Shown: piece by piece, positions 49,750 to 58,551 of the stretch
How positions within the stretch are numbered: position 1 is the first letter of the stretch
Layout of the letters: every line of letters starts with the position of its first letter
Assembly (NCBI GenBank): GCA_964539025.1
Contig: CAZIFA010000001.1
Coordinates: 496,001-560,000 of the forward strand
DNA length: 64,000 nucleotides
Reading direction: 5' to 3'
From: Micavibrio_A sp964539025
Lineage (GTDB): Bacteria > Pseudomonadota > Alphaproteobacteria > Micavibrionales > Micavibrionaceae
Notes under the pieces: generated by a model
The model's database searches: none
What the model was told of the DNA's origin: nothing
Seen by the model: the letters and a program-made list of their open reading frames with translations, nothing else
Position numbers and translations under genes: made by a program

Positions 49750-50649
49750 TTAGAGCTTGCTCCACCGCGAGAACATAGATGTTGCCATTGGGCGGAGTTT
49801 GGATTGGTCGGCGAGGAGCAATTCACCGTGGTCGATTTTGCCTTTGCGCGAACCTATCGCGTCTTTCATCATGTGATACAGCGTCATGGACGACAGGCGC
49901 ATCGTATACGCCGTCAAAATCATGAAGCGCGCATCGGGCGTGAGCAGTTCGGCGCAGGCTTTCAAGAGCGGGGCAACATCGGATTCAAATTTCCAGACTT
50001 CGCCTTCGGGGCCGCGACCATAGCGGGGAGGGTCGAGCAGAATACCATCGTAAAGACTGTTGCGGCGGCCTTCACGGGCGACGAATTTTGCGGCGTCATC
50101 GCAGATCCAGCGGATTTTCGCGGCGTTCAGACCGGAGGCTTCCTGATTTTCTTTCGCCCATTGAATGGCTTTCTTTGACGCATCGACATGGGTGACTTCT
50201 GCGCCGGCCTTGGCCGCAATCAAACTTGCCGCGCCGGTATAGGCGAAGAGGTTGAGAATTTTCAAAGGACGACCAACGCCTTTGCGCACCTCATCGGCGA
50301 CCCATTGCCAGTGCGGGCGTTGTTCGGGGAAAAAGCCCATATGGCGATAGGTCATCAGGCGGCAGAGCATAGAGATGCCCTCGACCTTCAGCGGCCATGT
50401 TTCGGGAAGCTGACCCTTTTGGGTCCAACTGCCTTTATCGTCGTCTTCCTTTTCGCCTGCGTTGGTGAAAACTGCGTCTGCCTTCATCCAGTCGATTTCG
50501 GGAAGTGATTTTTGCCATAATGCTTGGGGTTCGGGACGGTTGACGCGGACCTGCCCGAAGCGTTCGAGTTTGCGCCCGTCGCCGCTGTCCAGAAGGGCAT
50601 AATCCTGCCAGCCGTTTTCCGTGATGATGTTTGGTGTAAAAGAGCTCAT
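49750..50649 (-). CDS. Class I SAM-dependent RNA methyltransferase (RlmI-like)
   Basis: Protein of 299 residues. SAM-binding Rossmann motif ILNLFAYTGAASLIAAKAGA, acidic residue in VTHVDASKKAI, and LDPPRYGRG in the position of the catalytic/base-binding loop. The arrangement resembles RlmI/RlmK-type rRNA cytosine-5 or guanine methyltransferases but lacks an N-terminal PUA domain. It shares an operon with the SpoU enzyme, so the two probably act in rRNA modification. It is divergent from nuoG, with 91 bases between them. Confidence 0.8.
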   Translation of the reverse strand: MSSFTPNIITENGWQDYALLDSGDGRKLERFGQVRVNRPEPQALWQKSLPEIDWMKADAVFTNAGEKEDDDKGSWTQKGQLPETWPLKVEGISMLCRLMTYRHMGFFPEQRPHWQWVADEVRKGVGRPLKILNLFAYTGAASLIAAKAGAEVTHVDASKKAIQWAKENQEASGLNAAKIRWICDDAAKFVAREGRRNSLYDGILLDPPRYGRGPEGEVWKFESDVAPLLKACAELLTPDARFMILTAYTMRLSSMTLYHMMKDAIGSRKGKIDHGELLLADQSKLRPMATSMFSRWSKL

Positions 50650-50740
50650 ACGGAGTATATAAACCCTTTGATTGCATTTGTAAAAAGGGTATATAAAACC
50701 TCACGAATTCGTCAAAAGACACTTCATATAAGTATCATCC

Positions 50741-52768
50741 ATGCCAAAGCTTAAAATCAACGATCAGGAAATAGAAGTCGCGCCGGGGACCAGCATTCTG
50801 CAGGCGGCGGAGCAGTTGGGCATTGAAATCCCACGTTTTTGCTATCACGACAAACTGAGCGTTCCGGCGAACTGCCGCATGTGCCTTGTCGAAATCGAGG
50901 GCGCGCCCAAACCCGTGGCGTCCTGCGCGATGGCGTGCGGCGATAACATGATCGTGCGCACGGGATCGGAAAAAGTGGGCAAGGGGCGCAGGGGCGTGAT
51001 GGAAATGCTCCTGATCAACCACCCGCTCGATTGCCCGATTTGTGATCAGGGTGGTGAATGCGATTTGCAGGATCAGGCCGTGGCCTATGGGTTCGACCGT
51101 TCCCGCTATGAAGAGAACAAGCGCGCGGTCAAAGACAAATATATGGGGCCGCTGATCAAGACCGTCATGACCCGTTGCATCAACTGCACACGCTGCGTCC
51201 GGTTTGCCGAGGAGATTGCGGGCGTTGACGATCTGGGACAGTTGAATCGCGGTGAGGATTCCGAAATCGGCACGTTCGTGGAAAAAGCCATCAGCAGCGA
51301 ATTGTCGGGCAACCTCGTCGATGTATGCCCGGTGGGTGCGTTGACGAGCAAGCCATACGCCTTCAAGGCGCGTCCGTGGGAATTGAAGAAGACGGAAACA
51401 ATCGACGTGCATGATGCACTCGGTTGCAATATCCGCGTGGATTCTCGCGGCAACGAGGTTTTGCGCGTTCTTCCCCGTTTGCATGAAGGCATCAACGAAG
51501 AATGGATCAATGACCGCACGCGCCATGCTGTGGACGGTTTGAAATATAAACGCCTTGATCGCCCATATATTCGCAAGAACGGCAAACTGGCCGAAGCGAC
51601 ATGGGACGAAGCGTTTACGGTGGTGGCCTCCAAACTTAAATCCACGAACAAGGACAAGATAGCGGCGTATGCAGGCGATCTGGCCGATGTGGAATCGATG
51701 CTGGCGCTCAAAGATTTGATGATCGCAAACGGCGTTCATAATCTGGAATGCCGCGTCGATGGAACGAATTACGATGTGCGCGAACGTGCGGGCTATATTT
51801 TCAATTCCGGTATCGCCGCGATCGAACAGGCGGATGCGATCATGCTGGTGGGCACGAACCCGCGCCATGAAGCGACTCTGGTCAATGCCCGTATCCGCAA
51901 AACGCTGAACGACAATCCTAAGCTACATGTTGGCGTGGTGGGTGAAGCTGCCGATCTTACCTATGAATATCATCATGCCGGCACGACGCTCAAGGCGTTG
52001 CAGGATATGATGAAGGAATATAAAGGCAAGGTTCAGGCGCAAAGGCCGATGATCATCGTCGGCGCGAATGCCTTCAAGGGCAAAGATGGCCCGGCCATTC
52101 AATCGCTCGTGCGGCAAGCGGCGGAAGATTTTGGTTGTATCAAGGAAGACTGGATCGGGTTCAACGTTCTTCACACGGCGGCGAGCCGCGTCGGCGCGCT
52201 GGAAATTGGATTCCTGCCATCCAAACCGTTTAACACGGCGGGTATGGAAGTGGCCTATCTACTGGGCGTCGATAACGAGGAAACGTTGTCGGAGATCAGC
52301 GATAAAGCATTTGTAATTTATCAGGGGCATCATGGCGATGCGGGTACGAAACGCGCCGATGTTATTCTGCCGGGCGCGGCCTATACCGAAAAATCGGGAT
52401 TGTATGTGAACACCGAAGGCCGCGTGCAGATGGCGAAAAAAGCCGTCGATGCGCCGGGTGAGGCGAGAGAAGACTGGAAAGTTTTACGCGCCTTGTCGGT
52501 CTTTACCGGAACGCCGCTCAAATATGACGATCTGTTCCAACTGCGTGCGCGTCTGGTCAAAGAATTCCCGCAATTCGATGCGCTGGACCAACTGCCAGCC
52601 GTGAAATGGGCGAAGTTCGGCGTCGATGGCAATGTGCCTACCAATGATTTACAAAACCCAATCGAAGATTTTTATCTGACCAATGTAATAGCCCGGGCCT
52701 CGAAAACCATGCAGGAATGTTCCCGCGTGCTGGTCCATGGCGAACGTTTTCTGGAGGCTGCCGAATGA
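50741..52768 (+). CDS. nuoG: NADH-quinone oxidoreductase subunit G
   Basis: Peripheral-arm subunit (75-kDa type) with several Fe-S clusters, 675 residues. The ferredoxin-like N-terminus holds the 2Fe-2S ligands (CRMCLVEIEG plus an upstream Cys), then CPICDQGGECDLQDQA and CINCTRCVRFAEEIAG. The larger C-terminal part is the molybdopterin-oxidoreductase-like domain (EATWDEAFTVV ...) that lacks a cofactor in complex I. It begins the second nuo block. The next gene, MazG-like, overlaps its stop. Confidence 0.96.
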   Translation: MPKLKINDQEIEVAPGTSILQAAEQLGIEIPRFCYHDKLSVPANCRMCLVEIEGAPKPVASCAMACGDNMIVRTGSEKVGKGRRGVMEMLLINHPLDCPICDQGGECDLQDQAVAYGFDRSRYEENKRAVKDKYMGPLIKTVMTRCINCTRCVRFAEEIAGVDDLGQLNRGEDSEIGTFVEKAISSELSGNLVDVCPVGALTSKPYAFKARPWELKKTETIDVHDALGCNIRVDSRGNEVLRVLPRLHEGINEEWINDRTRHAVDGLKYKRLDRPYIRKNGKLAEATWDEAFTVVASKLKSTNKDKIAAYAGDLADVESMLALKDLMIANGVHNLECRVDGTNYDVRERAGYIFNSGIAAIEQADAIMLVGTNPRHEATLVNARIRKTLNDNPKLHVGVVGEAADLTYEYHHAGTTLKALQDMMKEYKGKVQAQRPMIIVGANAFKGKDGPAIQSLVRQAAEDFGCIKEDWIGFNVLHTAASRVGALEIGFLPSKPFNTAGMEVAYLLGVDNEETLSEISDKAFVIYQGHHGDAGTKRADVILPGAAYTEKSGLYVNTEGRVQMAKKAVDAPGEAREDWKVLRALSVFTGTPLKYDDLFQLRARLVKEFPQFDALDQLPAVKWAKFGVDGNVPTNDLQNPIEDFYLTNVIARASKTMQECSRVLVHGERFLEAAE

Positions 52769-53175
52769 CAAAAAAACGCACAACACTCGAACAGGTTCAA
52801 GAATTCCATGAAACCTATGGGCTTCCGGTTCATGATGACATCAATCTGTCTTGCGAACAGACGAAACAGCTTCGTATCAATCTTCTGCAGGAAGAATTGA
52901 ACGAACTTAAAGAAGCCCTCGACAATGACGATCCGCAGGAAACGCTCGACGCGCTGATAGACCTGCAATACGTACTAGATGGCGCGTTCCTATCGTTCGG
53001 GATGCAAGCCTTAAAAGAGATCGCGTTCGATGAGGTTCACCGCTCTAACATGAGCAAGCTTGGTGCGGATGGCAAACCGATCCGCCGCGAAGGCGATGGC
53101 AAAGTCATGAAAGGCCCGAATTATTTCGCGCCCGACCTTGGCAAGTTCATCAAGAAGAATAAAAATGCGGCATAA
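52765..53175 (+). CDS. MazG-like nucleotide pyrophosphohydrolase
   Basis: ATG at 52765 overlaps the nuoG stop (ATGA), giving 136 residues. An all-alpha NTP-PPase domain: the metal motif EELNELKEAL (EExxEL type) followed by the second acidic helix in ALIDLQYVLDG. A C-terminal basic segment, RSNMSKLGADGKPIRREGDG, and KGPNYFAPDL are typical of the phage/bacterial phosphoribosyl-ATP pyrophosphohydrolase-like subgroup. It likely hydrolyses a nucleoside or modified nucleoside triphosphate to monophosphate. It is translationally coupled to complex I genes with no obvious link. Confidence 0.85.
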   Translation: MTKKRTTLEQVQEFHETYGLPVHDDINLSCEQTKQLRINLLQEELNELKEALDNDDPQETLDALIDLQYVLDGAFLSFGMQALKEIAFDEVHRSNMSKLGADGKPIRREGDGKVMKGPNYFAPDLGKFIKKNKNAA

Positions 53176-53187
53176 AAAAAATAATAC

Positions 53188-53245
53188 TGTCATCCTGAGC
53201 AAAGCGAAGGATCTCATGAGATCCTTCGCTTTGCTCAGGATGACA
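53188..53245. repeat. Perfect palindrome upstream of nuoH
   Basis: 58 bases with no loop: arm TGTCATCCTGAGCAAAGC + GAAGGATCTCA and its exact reverse complement. It is another member of the GTCATCC repeat group. It lies inside the nuo operon, 17 bases before the nuoH start, and ends just before its SD (GGAG). Confidence 0.92.
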
Positions 53246-53262
53246 AGTGGAGATGTGAGCAA

Positions 53263-54276
53263 ATGAACGCAGACTTCATGAACACATATGGCTGGCCCGC
53301 TCTGTTCATGCTCGGGCATATCGGGGCGATCATTGGGTGTATCCTCGGCGTGATGGCATATTATACGTATGCCGAGCGTAAGGTTCTGGGCGCGATGCAG
53401 CGTCGTCAAGGGCCGATGACGGTGGGGCCGTTCGGATTGCTCCAGCCGATTGCCGATGGTCTGAAACTGCTTTCGAAAGAAACGATTATTCCATCGCAAG
53501 CCAACAAGCCTGTCTTTCTGATCGCACCGATGCTCACATTCACGCTCGCGCTCGTTGCGTGGGCGGTGATTCCAATCGATGCGCAGATCGTTCTGGCCAA
53601 TATCAATGTCGGAATTCTGTATCTGTTCGCGATTTCATCGATGGGCGTGTACGGTATCATCATGGCTGGATGGGCCTCGAATTCCAAATACGCGTTTCTA
53701 GGCGGGATGCGCTCGGCATCGCAGATGGTGTCTTACGAAGTGTCGATGGGGCTTGTCATCGTCACGGTTATCCTGTGTACGGGGTCGTTGAACCTGACCG
53801 AAATCATCATGGCGGATCGTCCGGCATGGATGCAGGTCATGCTGTTCCCGATGCTGATCGTCTTCCTTGTCTCCATTCTGGCGGAATGTAACCGCGCGCC
53901 GTTCGATTTGCCCGAAGGCGAGTCCGAAATCACCGGCGGGTTTATGGTGGAATATTCGGCGATGACCTTCGCGCTGTTCTTCCTTGGCGAATACACCAAC
54001 ATGATTTTGATGTCGGCGATGACAGTGGTGCTGTTCCTCGGTGGATGGTTGCCGCCGTTCGGGATCGAAGCTCTGGCCGTTGTGCCGGGTTTTATCTGGT
54101 TCGTTTTGAAAACATTCCTGATTATGTTCTTCTTTTTATGGAGCCGCGCGACATTTCCGCGCTACCGCTATGACCAGTTGATGCGGCTGGGCTGGAAAAT
54201 TTTCCTGCCGTTCACACTGATCTGGGTTCTGGTCGTAGCGGGGGCGTTGATTTATATGGATGCGTTGCCGAAATAG
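53263..54276 (+). CDS. nuoH: NADH-quinone oxidoreductase subunit H
   Basis: Membrane subunit that links the quinone site to the proton-pumping arm, 337 residues, about eight helices. Signature motifs: SNSKYAFLGGMRSASQ, APFDLPEGESEITGGF, and YAERKVLGAMQRRQGP. The SD GGAG lies shortly before the ATG. A perfect 58-base palindrome precedes it. Confidence 0.97.
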   Translation: MNADFMNTYGWPALFMLGHIGAIIGCILGVMAYYTYAERKVLGAMQRRQGPMTVGPFGLLQPIADGLKLLSKETIIPSQANKPVFLIAPMLTFTLALVAWAVIPIDAQIVLANINVGILYLFAISSMGVYGIIMAGWASNSKYAFLGGMRSASQMVSYEVSMGLVIVTVILCTGSLNLTEIIMADRPAWMQVMLFPMLIVFLVSILAECNRAPFDLPEGESEITGGFMVEYSAMTFALFFLGEYTNMILMSAMTVVLFLGGWLPPFGIEALAVVPGFIWFVLKTFLIMFFFLWSRATFPRYRYDQLMRLGWKIFLPFTLIWVLVVAGALIYMDALPK

Positions 54277-54283
54277 GTATGTG

Positions 54284-54766
54284 ATGAAAAACTGGCTAAA
54301 TTCATTTTTGTTGATCGAGATCGTCAAGGGCATGGCTCTGACGCTCAAATACATGTTCTTCATGCCGCGTGTGACGATCAACTATCCGTATGAGAAGGGG
54401 CCGTTGTCCCCGCGTTTTCGCGGTGAACATGCATTGCGCCGCTATCCGAACGGGGAAGAGCGTTGCATCGCTTGCAAACTTTGCGAAGCCATCTGCCCGG
54501 CGCTTGCCATCACCATTGAGGCTGAACCGCGCGAAGATGGATCGCGCCGCACGACGCGCTACGACATCGACATGACCAAATGCATTTATTGCGGATTGTG
54601 TCAGGAAGCCTGCCCAGTCGATGCTATCGTCGAGGGTCCGAATTTCGAGTTCGCGACCGAAACACGTGAGGAGCTGTACTATAATAAAGACAAGCTTCTG
54701 GCGAACGGCGACCGCTGGGAGGCGCAGATTGCCGCCAACCTCGCCAAGGAAGCAGCTTACCGCTAA
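54284..54766 (+). CDS. nuoI: NADH-quinone oxidoreductase subunit I
   Basis: Fe-S subunit (23-kDa type), 160 residues from the ATG at 54284, 7 bases after nuoH. Two ferredoxin-type 4Fe-4S motifs: CIACKLCEAICPA and CIYCGLCQEACPV. An N-terminal amphipathic segment (NSFLLIEIVKGMALTLKYMF) docks to the membrane. A strong hairpin terminator follows, so the remaining nuo genes need their own promoter. Confidence 0.97.
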   Translation: MKNWLNSFLLIEIVKGMALTLKYMFFMPRVTINYPYEKGPLSPRFRGEHALRRYPNGEERCIACKLCEAICPALAITIEAEPREDGSRRTTRYDIDMTKCIYCGLCQEACPVDAIVEGPNFEFATETREELYYNKDKLLANGDRWEAQIAANLAKEAAYR

Positions 54767-54773
54767 GTCATAA

Positions 54774-54806
54774 AAAAATCCCCGCGCAATGGTGGGGATT
54801 TTGTTT
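54774..54806. terminator. Terminator between nuoI and pagL-like gene
   Basis: AAAATCCCC-GCGCAATGGT-GGGGATTTT then GTTTTT, with A and T runs on both sides. It can serve both converging genes. Confidence 0.85.
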
Positions 54807-54825
54807 TTCTCTCTGAAAGTAAATC

Positions 54826-55353
54826 CTAGTAAAGACTATCCACCGGCATGTGGTAGTAGACGTTCAGGATTTCTGTGCCGGGGTTGTCATCGCCGAGATC
54901 GGCGTGGGAAATGTGCCCGAAAGCAACACCCACGCGGTGTGCGTTATCAAACTCATAACCCGCCTCAAGCTGTGAGCGGAATTCCAGAGGGTAATCCAAA
55001 TCTTTCTCGCTGCCACCTTGGGCATAAAGGCCGGCGCCAAAACTCGGCGTGAAATAAATATTTTGTGCGAGTTTGAGATCGGCCAGAATACCGACGCCGC
55101 CCCAGACCGAACCATCGGTGGTGGCTTCGACGCCGCCCCAAGGTTTTATTTTCCAAAACAGCGTTTCCTCATGGCGGTATTCAACGCGGAAATCGATCGC
55201 GCGATCATCGCCTTGCGTTATGTCATAACCGCCGACGCCGAATGAGAGATAGGCAGGGTCCGGATACTCCACGGGATTTTCATCTTGCGCCTGCGCGGAC
55301 GCCGAAAACGCCGCAAATCCGCACAAAGTCGCCATTAACATCAATTTCTTCAC
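54826..55353 (-). CDS. pagL: PagL-like lipid A 3-O-deacylase, reverse orientation inside nuo cluster
   Basis: Outer membrane beta-barrel enzyme, 175 residues with a signal peptide (MKKLMLMATLCGFAAFSASA). The PagL-type catalytic motif is present near the C-terminus: FGHISHADLGDDNPGTE, equivalent to HxSNA...NPGxE, with His, Ser and Glu in place (the Asn is His here). Barrel strands include YLSFGVGGYDI and FWKIKPWGGVE. Such enzymes remove the 3-linked acyl chain from lipid A, changing outer membrane and host recognition. It lies opposite to the nuo genes, between nuoI and nuoJ. Confidence 0.83.
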   Translation of the reverse strand: MKKLMLMATLCGFAAFSASAQAQDENPVEYPDPAYLSFGVGGYDITQGDDRAIDFRVEYRHEETLFWKIKPWGGVEATTDGSVWGGVGILADLKLAQNIYFTPSFGAGLYAQGGSEKDLDYPLEFRSQLEAGYEFDNAHRVGVAFGHISHADLGDDNPGTEILNVYYHMPVDSLY

Positions 55354-55581
55354 AATAAACCCCTTAAATTTTTTAAAATACTACCGCCATTCTTTTACGT
55401 TTGAGGGCAGAAATCAAGCGGCGATCTTATGAATTTGCTGCGAAGCCCGCACGCTATGGCAGGAGGGCCACACTCATGACCTTACCGCGTTAATATTATG
55501 GGGTTTTTTTCCATTCACGCCTTGCGCGGGGAGGGCATTGAGATTAGAAAAGGCTGTTACAAAAGGTCCAGTGATTCAAAC

Positions 55582-56190
55582 ATGTTAACACCCATCGCCT
55601 TTTACCTTTTTGCCCTCGTCACGCTGCTGAGCGCCGCCATGGTGATCACGGCGAAAAACCCCGTTCATTCGGTGCTGTTCCTGATCCTGGCGTTTTTCAA
55701 CGCGGCGGGGTTGTTCGTGCTTCTGGGGGCCGAATTTGTAGCGATGATCCTGGTCATCGTCTATGTCGGCGCGGTCGCTGTTTTGTTCCTGTTCGTCGTT
55801 ATGATGCTCGATATGGGCTTTGCCGAACTTCGCAAGGGGGCGATGCAATATGTGCCGCTGGGGCTTTTGATCGGCGGTGTGCTGCTGGCCGAACTTGCGG
55901 TGGTTTACAGCACATGGGAATTCGCGCCGAACGTCAGCGGCAATCTATCCTCGCCCGTGTCGGATCTCAATAATACCGAGGCGCTGGGCATGTTGCTCTA
56001 CACCAAATATGTGTTCGCGTTCCAGATAGCGGGGCTGATCCTGCTGGTTGCAATGATCGGCGCGATCGTTCTAACCCACCGCCAGCGCTCGGGCGTCCGC
56101 CGCCAGAAAATCGCCGATCAGAACGCGCGCAAACGCGAAGATGCGATGACAATCGTTAAGGTAAAGACGGGCGTGGGAGTTAAATCATGA
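55582..56190 (+). CDS. nuoJ: NADH-quinone oxidoreductase subunit J
   Basis: Membrane subunit, about 202 residues from the ATG at 55582. The longer frame from 55498 reads through a GCGCGGGG repeat remnant and shows no SD or homology. About five helices: TPIAFYLFALVTLLSAAMVI, NPVHSVLFLILAFFNAAG and the polar-helix region VYVGAVAVLFLFVVMMLDM. Its stop overlaps the nuoK start. It opens the third nuo block. Confidence 0.94.
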   Translation: MLTPIAFYLFALVTLLSAAMVITAKNPVHSVLFLILAFFNAAGLFVLLGAEFVAMILVIVYVGAVAVLFLFVVMMLDMGFAELRKGAMQYVPLGLLIGGVLLAELAVVYSTWEFAPNVSGNLSSPVSDLNNTEALGMLLYTKYVFAFQIAGLILLVAMIGAIVLTHRQRSGVRRQKIADQNARKREDAMTIVKVKTGVGVKS

Positions 56191-56498
56191 TGACTATCGG
56201 TCTGGAACATTACCTGATACTGGCGGCAATCTTGTTCACCATGGGGATTTTCGGGATATTCCTGAACCGCAAGAACGTGATCATTATTCTGATGTGCATT
56301 GAATTGATGCTGCTCGCTGTCAACATCAACTTCGTGGCATTCTCGTCTTTCTTGGGCGACCTGACAGGGCAGGTGTTTACGATGTTCATCCTGACCGTAG
56401 CCGCCGCCGAGGCCGCCATCGGCCTTGCCATCCTCGTGATCTTCTTCCGCAACCGCGGATCGATTGCGGTTGAGGATATTTCGAGCATGAGAGGCTGA
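56187..56498 (+). CDS. nuoK: NADH-quinone oxidoreductase subunit K
   Basis: Small membrane subunit, 103 residues, three helices. Conserved Glu residues in MCIELMLLAVNINFV and LTVAAAEAAIGLAILV lie in the membrane and take part in proton movement. Overlaps nuoJ by 4 bases; nuoL follows 4 bases later. Confidence 0.97.
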   Translation: MMTIGLEHYLILAAILFTMGIFGIFLNRKNVIIILMCIELMLLAVNINFVAFSSFLGDLTGQVFTMFILTVAAAEAAIGLAILVIFFRNRGSIAVEDISSMRG

Positions 56499-56502
56499 TC
56501 CT

Positions 56503-58542
56503 ATGATGGAACTACTCGCCGTATTCCCGCCGATCGTCGCGTTTGTTATTGCCTTCCTGTTCGGCAAAATTCTAGGTGACCGCATCGTACAATTGCTCAC
56601 CTGCGCCGGGGTTATCACGGCGGCATTCTGTTCCTGCGCGTTGTTTGTCGATGTGGTGTTGGGCAACGATCCGCGTTCCATCACGATTATGAACTGGATT
56701 TCTTCGGGCGCGTTTACCGTTGATTGGGCGCTGCGTCTGGACCAACTCGCCGTCGTTATGATGTGCGTCGTGACCGTCGTATCATCCTGCGTGCATGTTT
56801 ATTCCGTCGGGTATATGAGCCACGATCATTCTAAGGCGCGCTTCATGTCGTATCTTTCGCTCTTCACCTTCGCGATGCTGATGCTGGTGACCGCCGATAA
56901 CCTCGTCCAGCTTTTCTTCGGATGGGAAGGGGTGGGGGTTGCATCCTATCTTCTGATCGGATTCTGGAACCACAAGGATTCAGCGAACGCTGCCGCCATC
57001 AAGGCATTCATCGTCAACCGTGTCGGGGATTTCGGCCTCGCCCTCGGCGTCTTCGCCTGTTTCATGTTGTTCAAAACCGTGCAGTTCGACGGCATTTTCT
57101 CACAAGCGGAAGCGCTCAAGGATGCACGATTCAATTTCCTTGGGTTCGATTTGCCTGCACTGACAACCACCTGCCTGCTGCTCTTCGTCGGCGCGATGGG
57201 AAAATCGGCACAGCTCGGCCTGCATACATGGTTGCCCGACGCGATGGAAGGCCCGACGCCTGTGTCTGCCCTCATCCATGCCGCGACGATGGTGACTGCC
57301 GGGGTGTTCCTTGTCGCCCGCATGTCGCCCGTGTTCGAATATGCTCCGGACGCGCTTATGGTCGTTTGTATCGTCGGCGCCTGCACGGCGTTCGTGGCGG
57401 CAACAATCGGCCTCACCCAATTCGATATCAAACGCGTGATTGCGTACTCCACGATGTCCCAGCTTGGGTACATGTTCTTCGCGCTCGGCGTATCGGCCTA
57501 TGGAGCTGCGATTTTCCACCTTATGACGCACGCCTTCTTTAAGGCATTGCTGTTCCTTGGCGCTGGCTCTGTAATTCACGCTCTGCATGATGAGCAGGAC
57601 ATGCGCAATATGGGCGGGGTGTATAAGAAAATCCCGGCGACCTATGTGTTGATGTGGATTGGCTCGCTTGCGCTCTGTGGGGTGCCGTTCTTTGCCGGTT
57701 ATTATTCCAAAGATATTATTCTCGAAAGTGCGTTCGCTGATCATACCTCGTTCGGTATGTTCGCATACTGGATGGGGATTGTTGCCGCGTTTATGACAGC
57801 GTTCTATTCCGGTCGTCTTCTATTTATGACGTTCCACGGCAAACCGCGCATGGATCACCACACATTCGATCACGCGCATGAAACTCCGCCCGTCATGCTC
57901 ACGCCGCTAATGATTTTGGCCGTCGGTGCGTTGTTTGCGGGAGCTCTGGGATATGAAGGTTTTGTCGGTGGCTCTTCCAAACATGAGGTTGTGGCCGAAA
58001 CATCCGCCAAGGTGGAAATCGAACACACAATCGAAGCGCCCGTGGTCGAGGAAGAAGACCACGCAAAAGAACTGAATCGTTTCTTGTTCTGGGGTAACTC
58101 AATCAAGGTTTTGCCTGAAAATGACACTCTGGAAGCCGCGCACCATGTGCCGGAATGGGTAAAATTCCTGCCTACGGGCATGGGTGTGCTTGGCCTGTTC
58201 CTGTCATGGGTGTTCTATTCCCGTAAACCTTCCATGCCCGGAATCGTCGTTTCGAAATTCAAGGCGATACATACGCTGTTTTTCAACAAATGGTTCTTTG
58301 ATGAAATCTATAATGCCGTGTTCGTGAAAAATTCTATCTGTGCCGGGAAGGCTTTCTGGAAGACGGACAAGGAAGTCGTGGACGGTTTTGGTCCGGACGG
58401 TATCGCCGCTCGGTCCATGGACGTTGCCGCTATCCTGAAGAAACTCCAGAGCGGCTTTGTGTTCCATTACGCCTTCGTCATGATAGTTGGCGTAATTTCA
58501 TTCGTAAGCTGGTTCTTCTACCAGTACAACATGGCGGGGTAG
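56503..58542 (+). CDS. nuoL: NADH-quinone oxidoreductase subunit L
   Basis: Antiporter-like proton-pumping subunit, 679 residues, about 16 helices. Motifs: FFGWEGVGVASYLLIGFW, HTWLPDAMEGPTPVSALIHA and HLMTHAFFKALLFLGAGSVIHA; the Lys and Glu of the pumping channel lie here. The long lateral helix is in the C-terminal third, with an acidic linker (EHTIEAPVVEEEDHAKEL). Confidence 0.97.
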   Translation: MMELLAVFPPIVAFVIAFLFGKILGDRIVQLLTCAGVITAAFCSCALFVDVVLGNDPRSITIMNWISSGAFTVDWALRLDQLAVVMMCVVTVVSSCVHVYSVGYMSHDHSKARFMSYLSLFTFAMLMLVTADNLVQLFFGWEGVGVASYLLIGFWNHKDSANAAAIKAFIVNRVGDFGLALGVFACFMLFKTVQFDGIFSQAEALKDARFNFLGFDLPALTTTCLLLFVGAMGKSAQLGLHTWLPDAMEGPTPVSALIHAATMVTAGVFLVARMSPVFEYAPDALMVVCIVGACTAFVAATIGLTQFDIKRVIAYSTMSQLGYMFFALGVSAYGAAIFHLMTHAFFKALLFLGAGSVIHALHDEQDMRNMGGVYKKIPATYVLMWIGSLALCGVPFFAGYYSKDIILESAFADHTSFGMFAYWMGIVAAFMTAFYSGRLLFMTFHGKPRMDHHTFDHAHETPPVMLTPLMILAVGALFAGALGYEGFVGGSSKHEVVAETSAKVEIEHTIEAPVVEEEDHAKELNRFLFWGNSIKVLPENDTLEAAHHVPEWVKFLPTGMGVLGLFLSWVFYSRKPSMPGIVVSKFKAIHTLFFNKWFFDEIYNAVFVKNSICAGKAFWKTDKEVVDGFGPDGIAARSMDVAAILKKLQSGFVFHYAFVMIVGVISFVSWFFYQYNMAG

Positions 58543-58551
58543 GGTATTGTC

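Noticed and set aside
55498..55581. Longer nuoJ N-terminus
   Set aside because: The extra 28 residues have no homology pattern and include translation of a GCGCGGGG repeat remnant.
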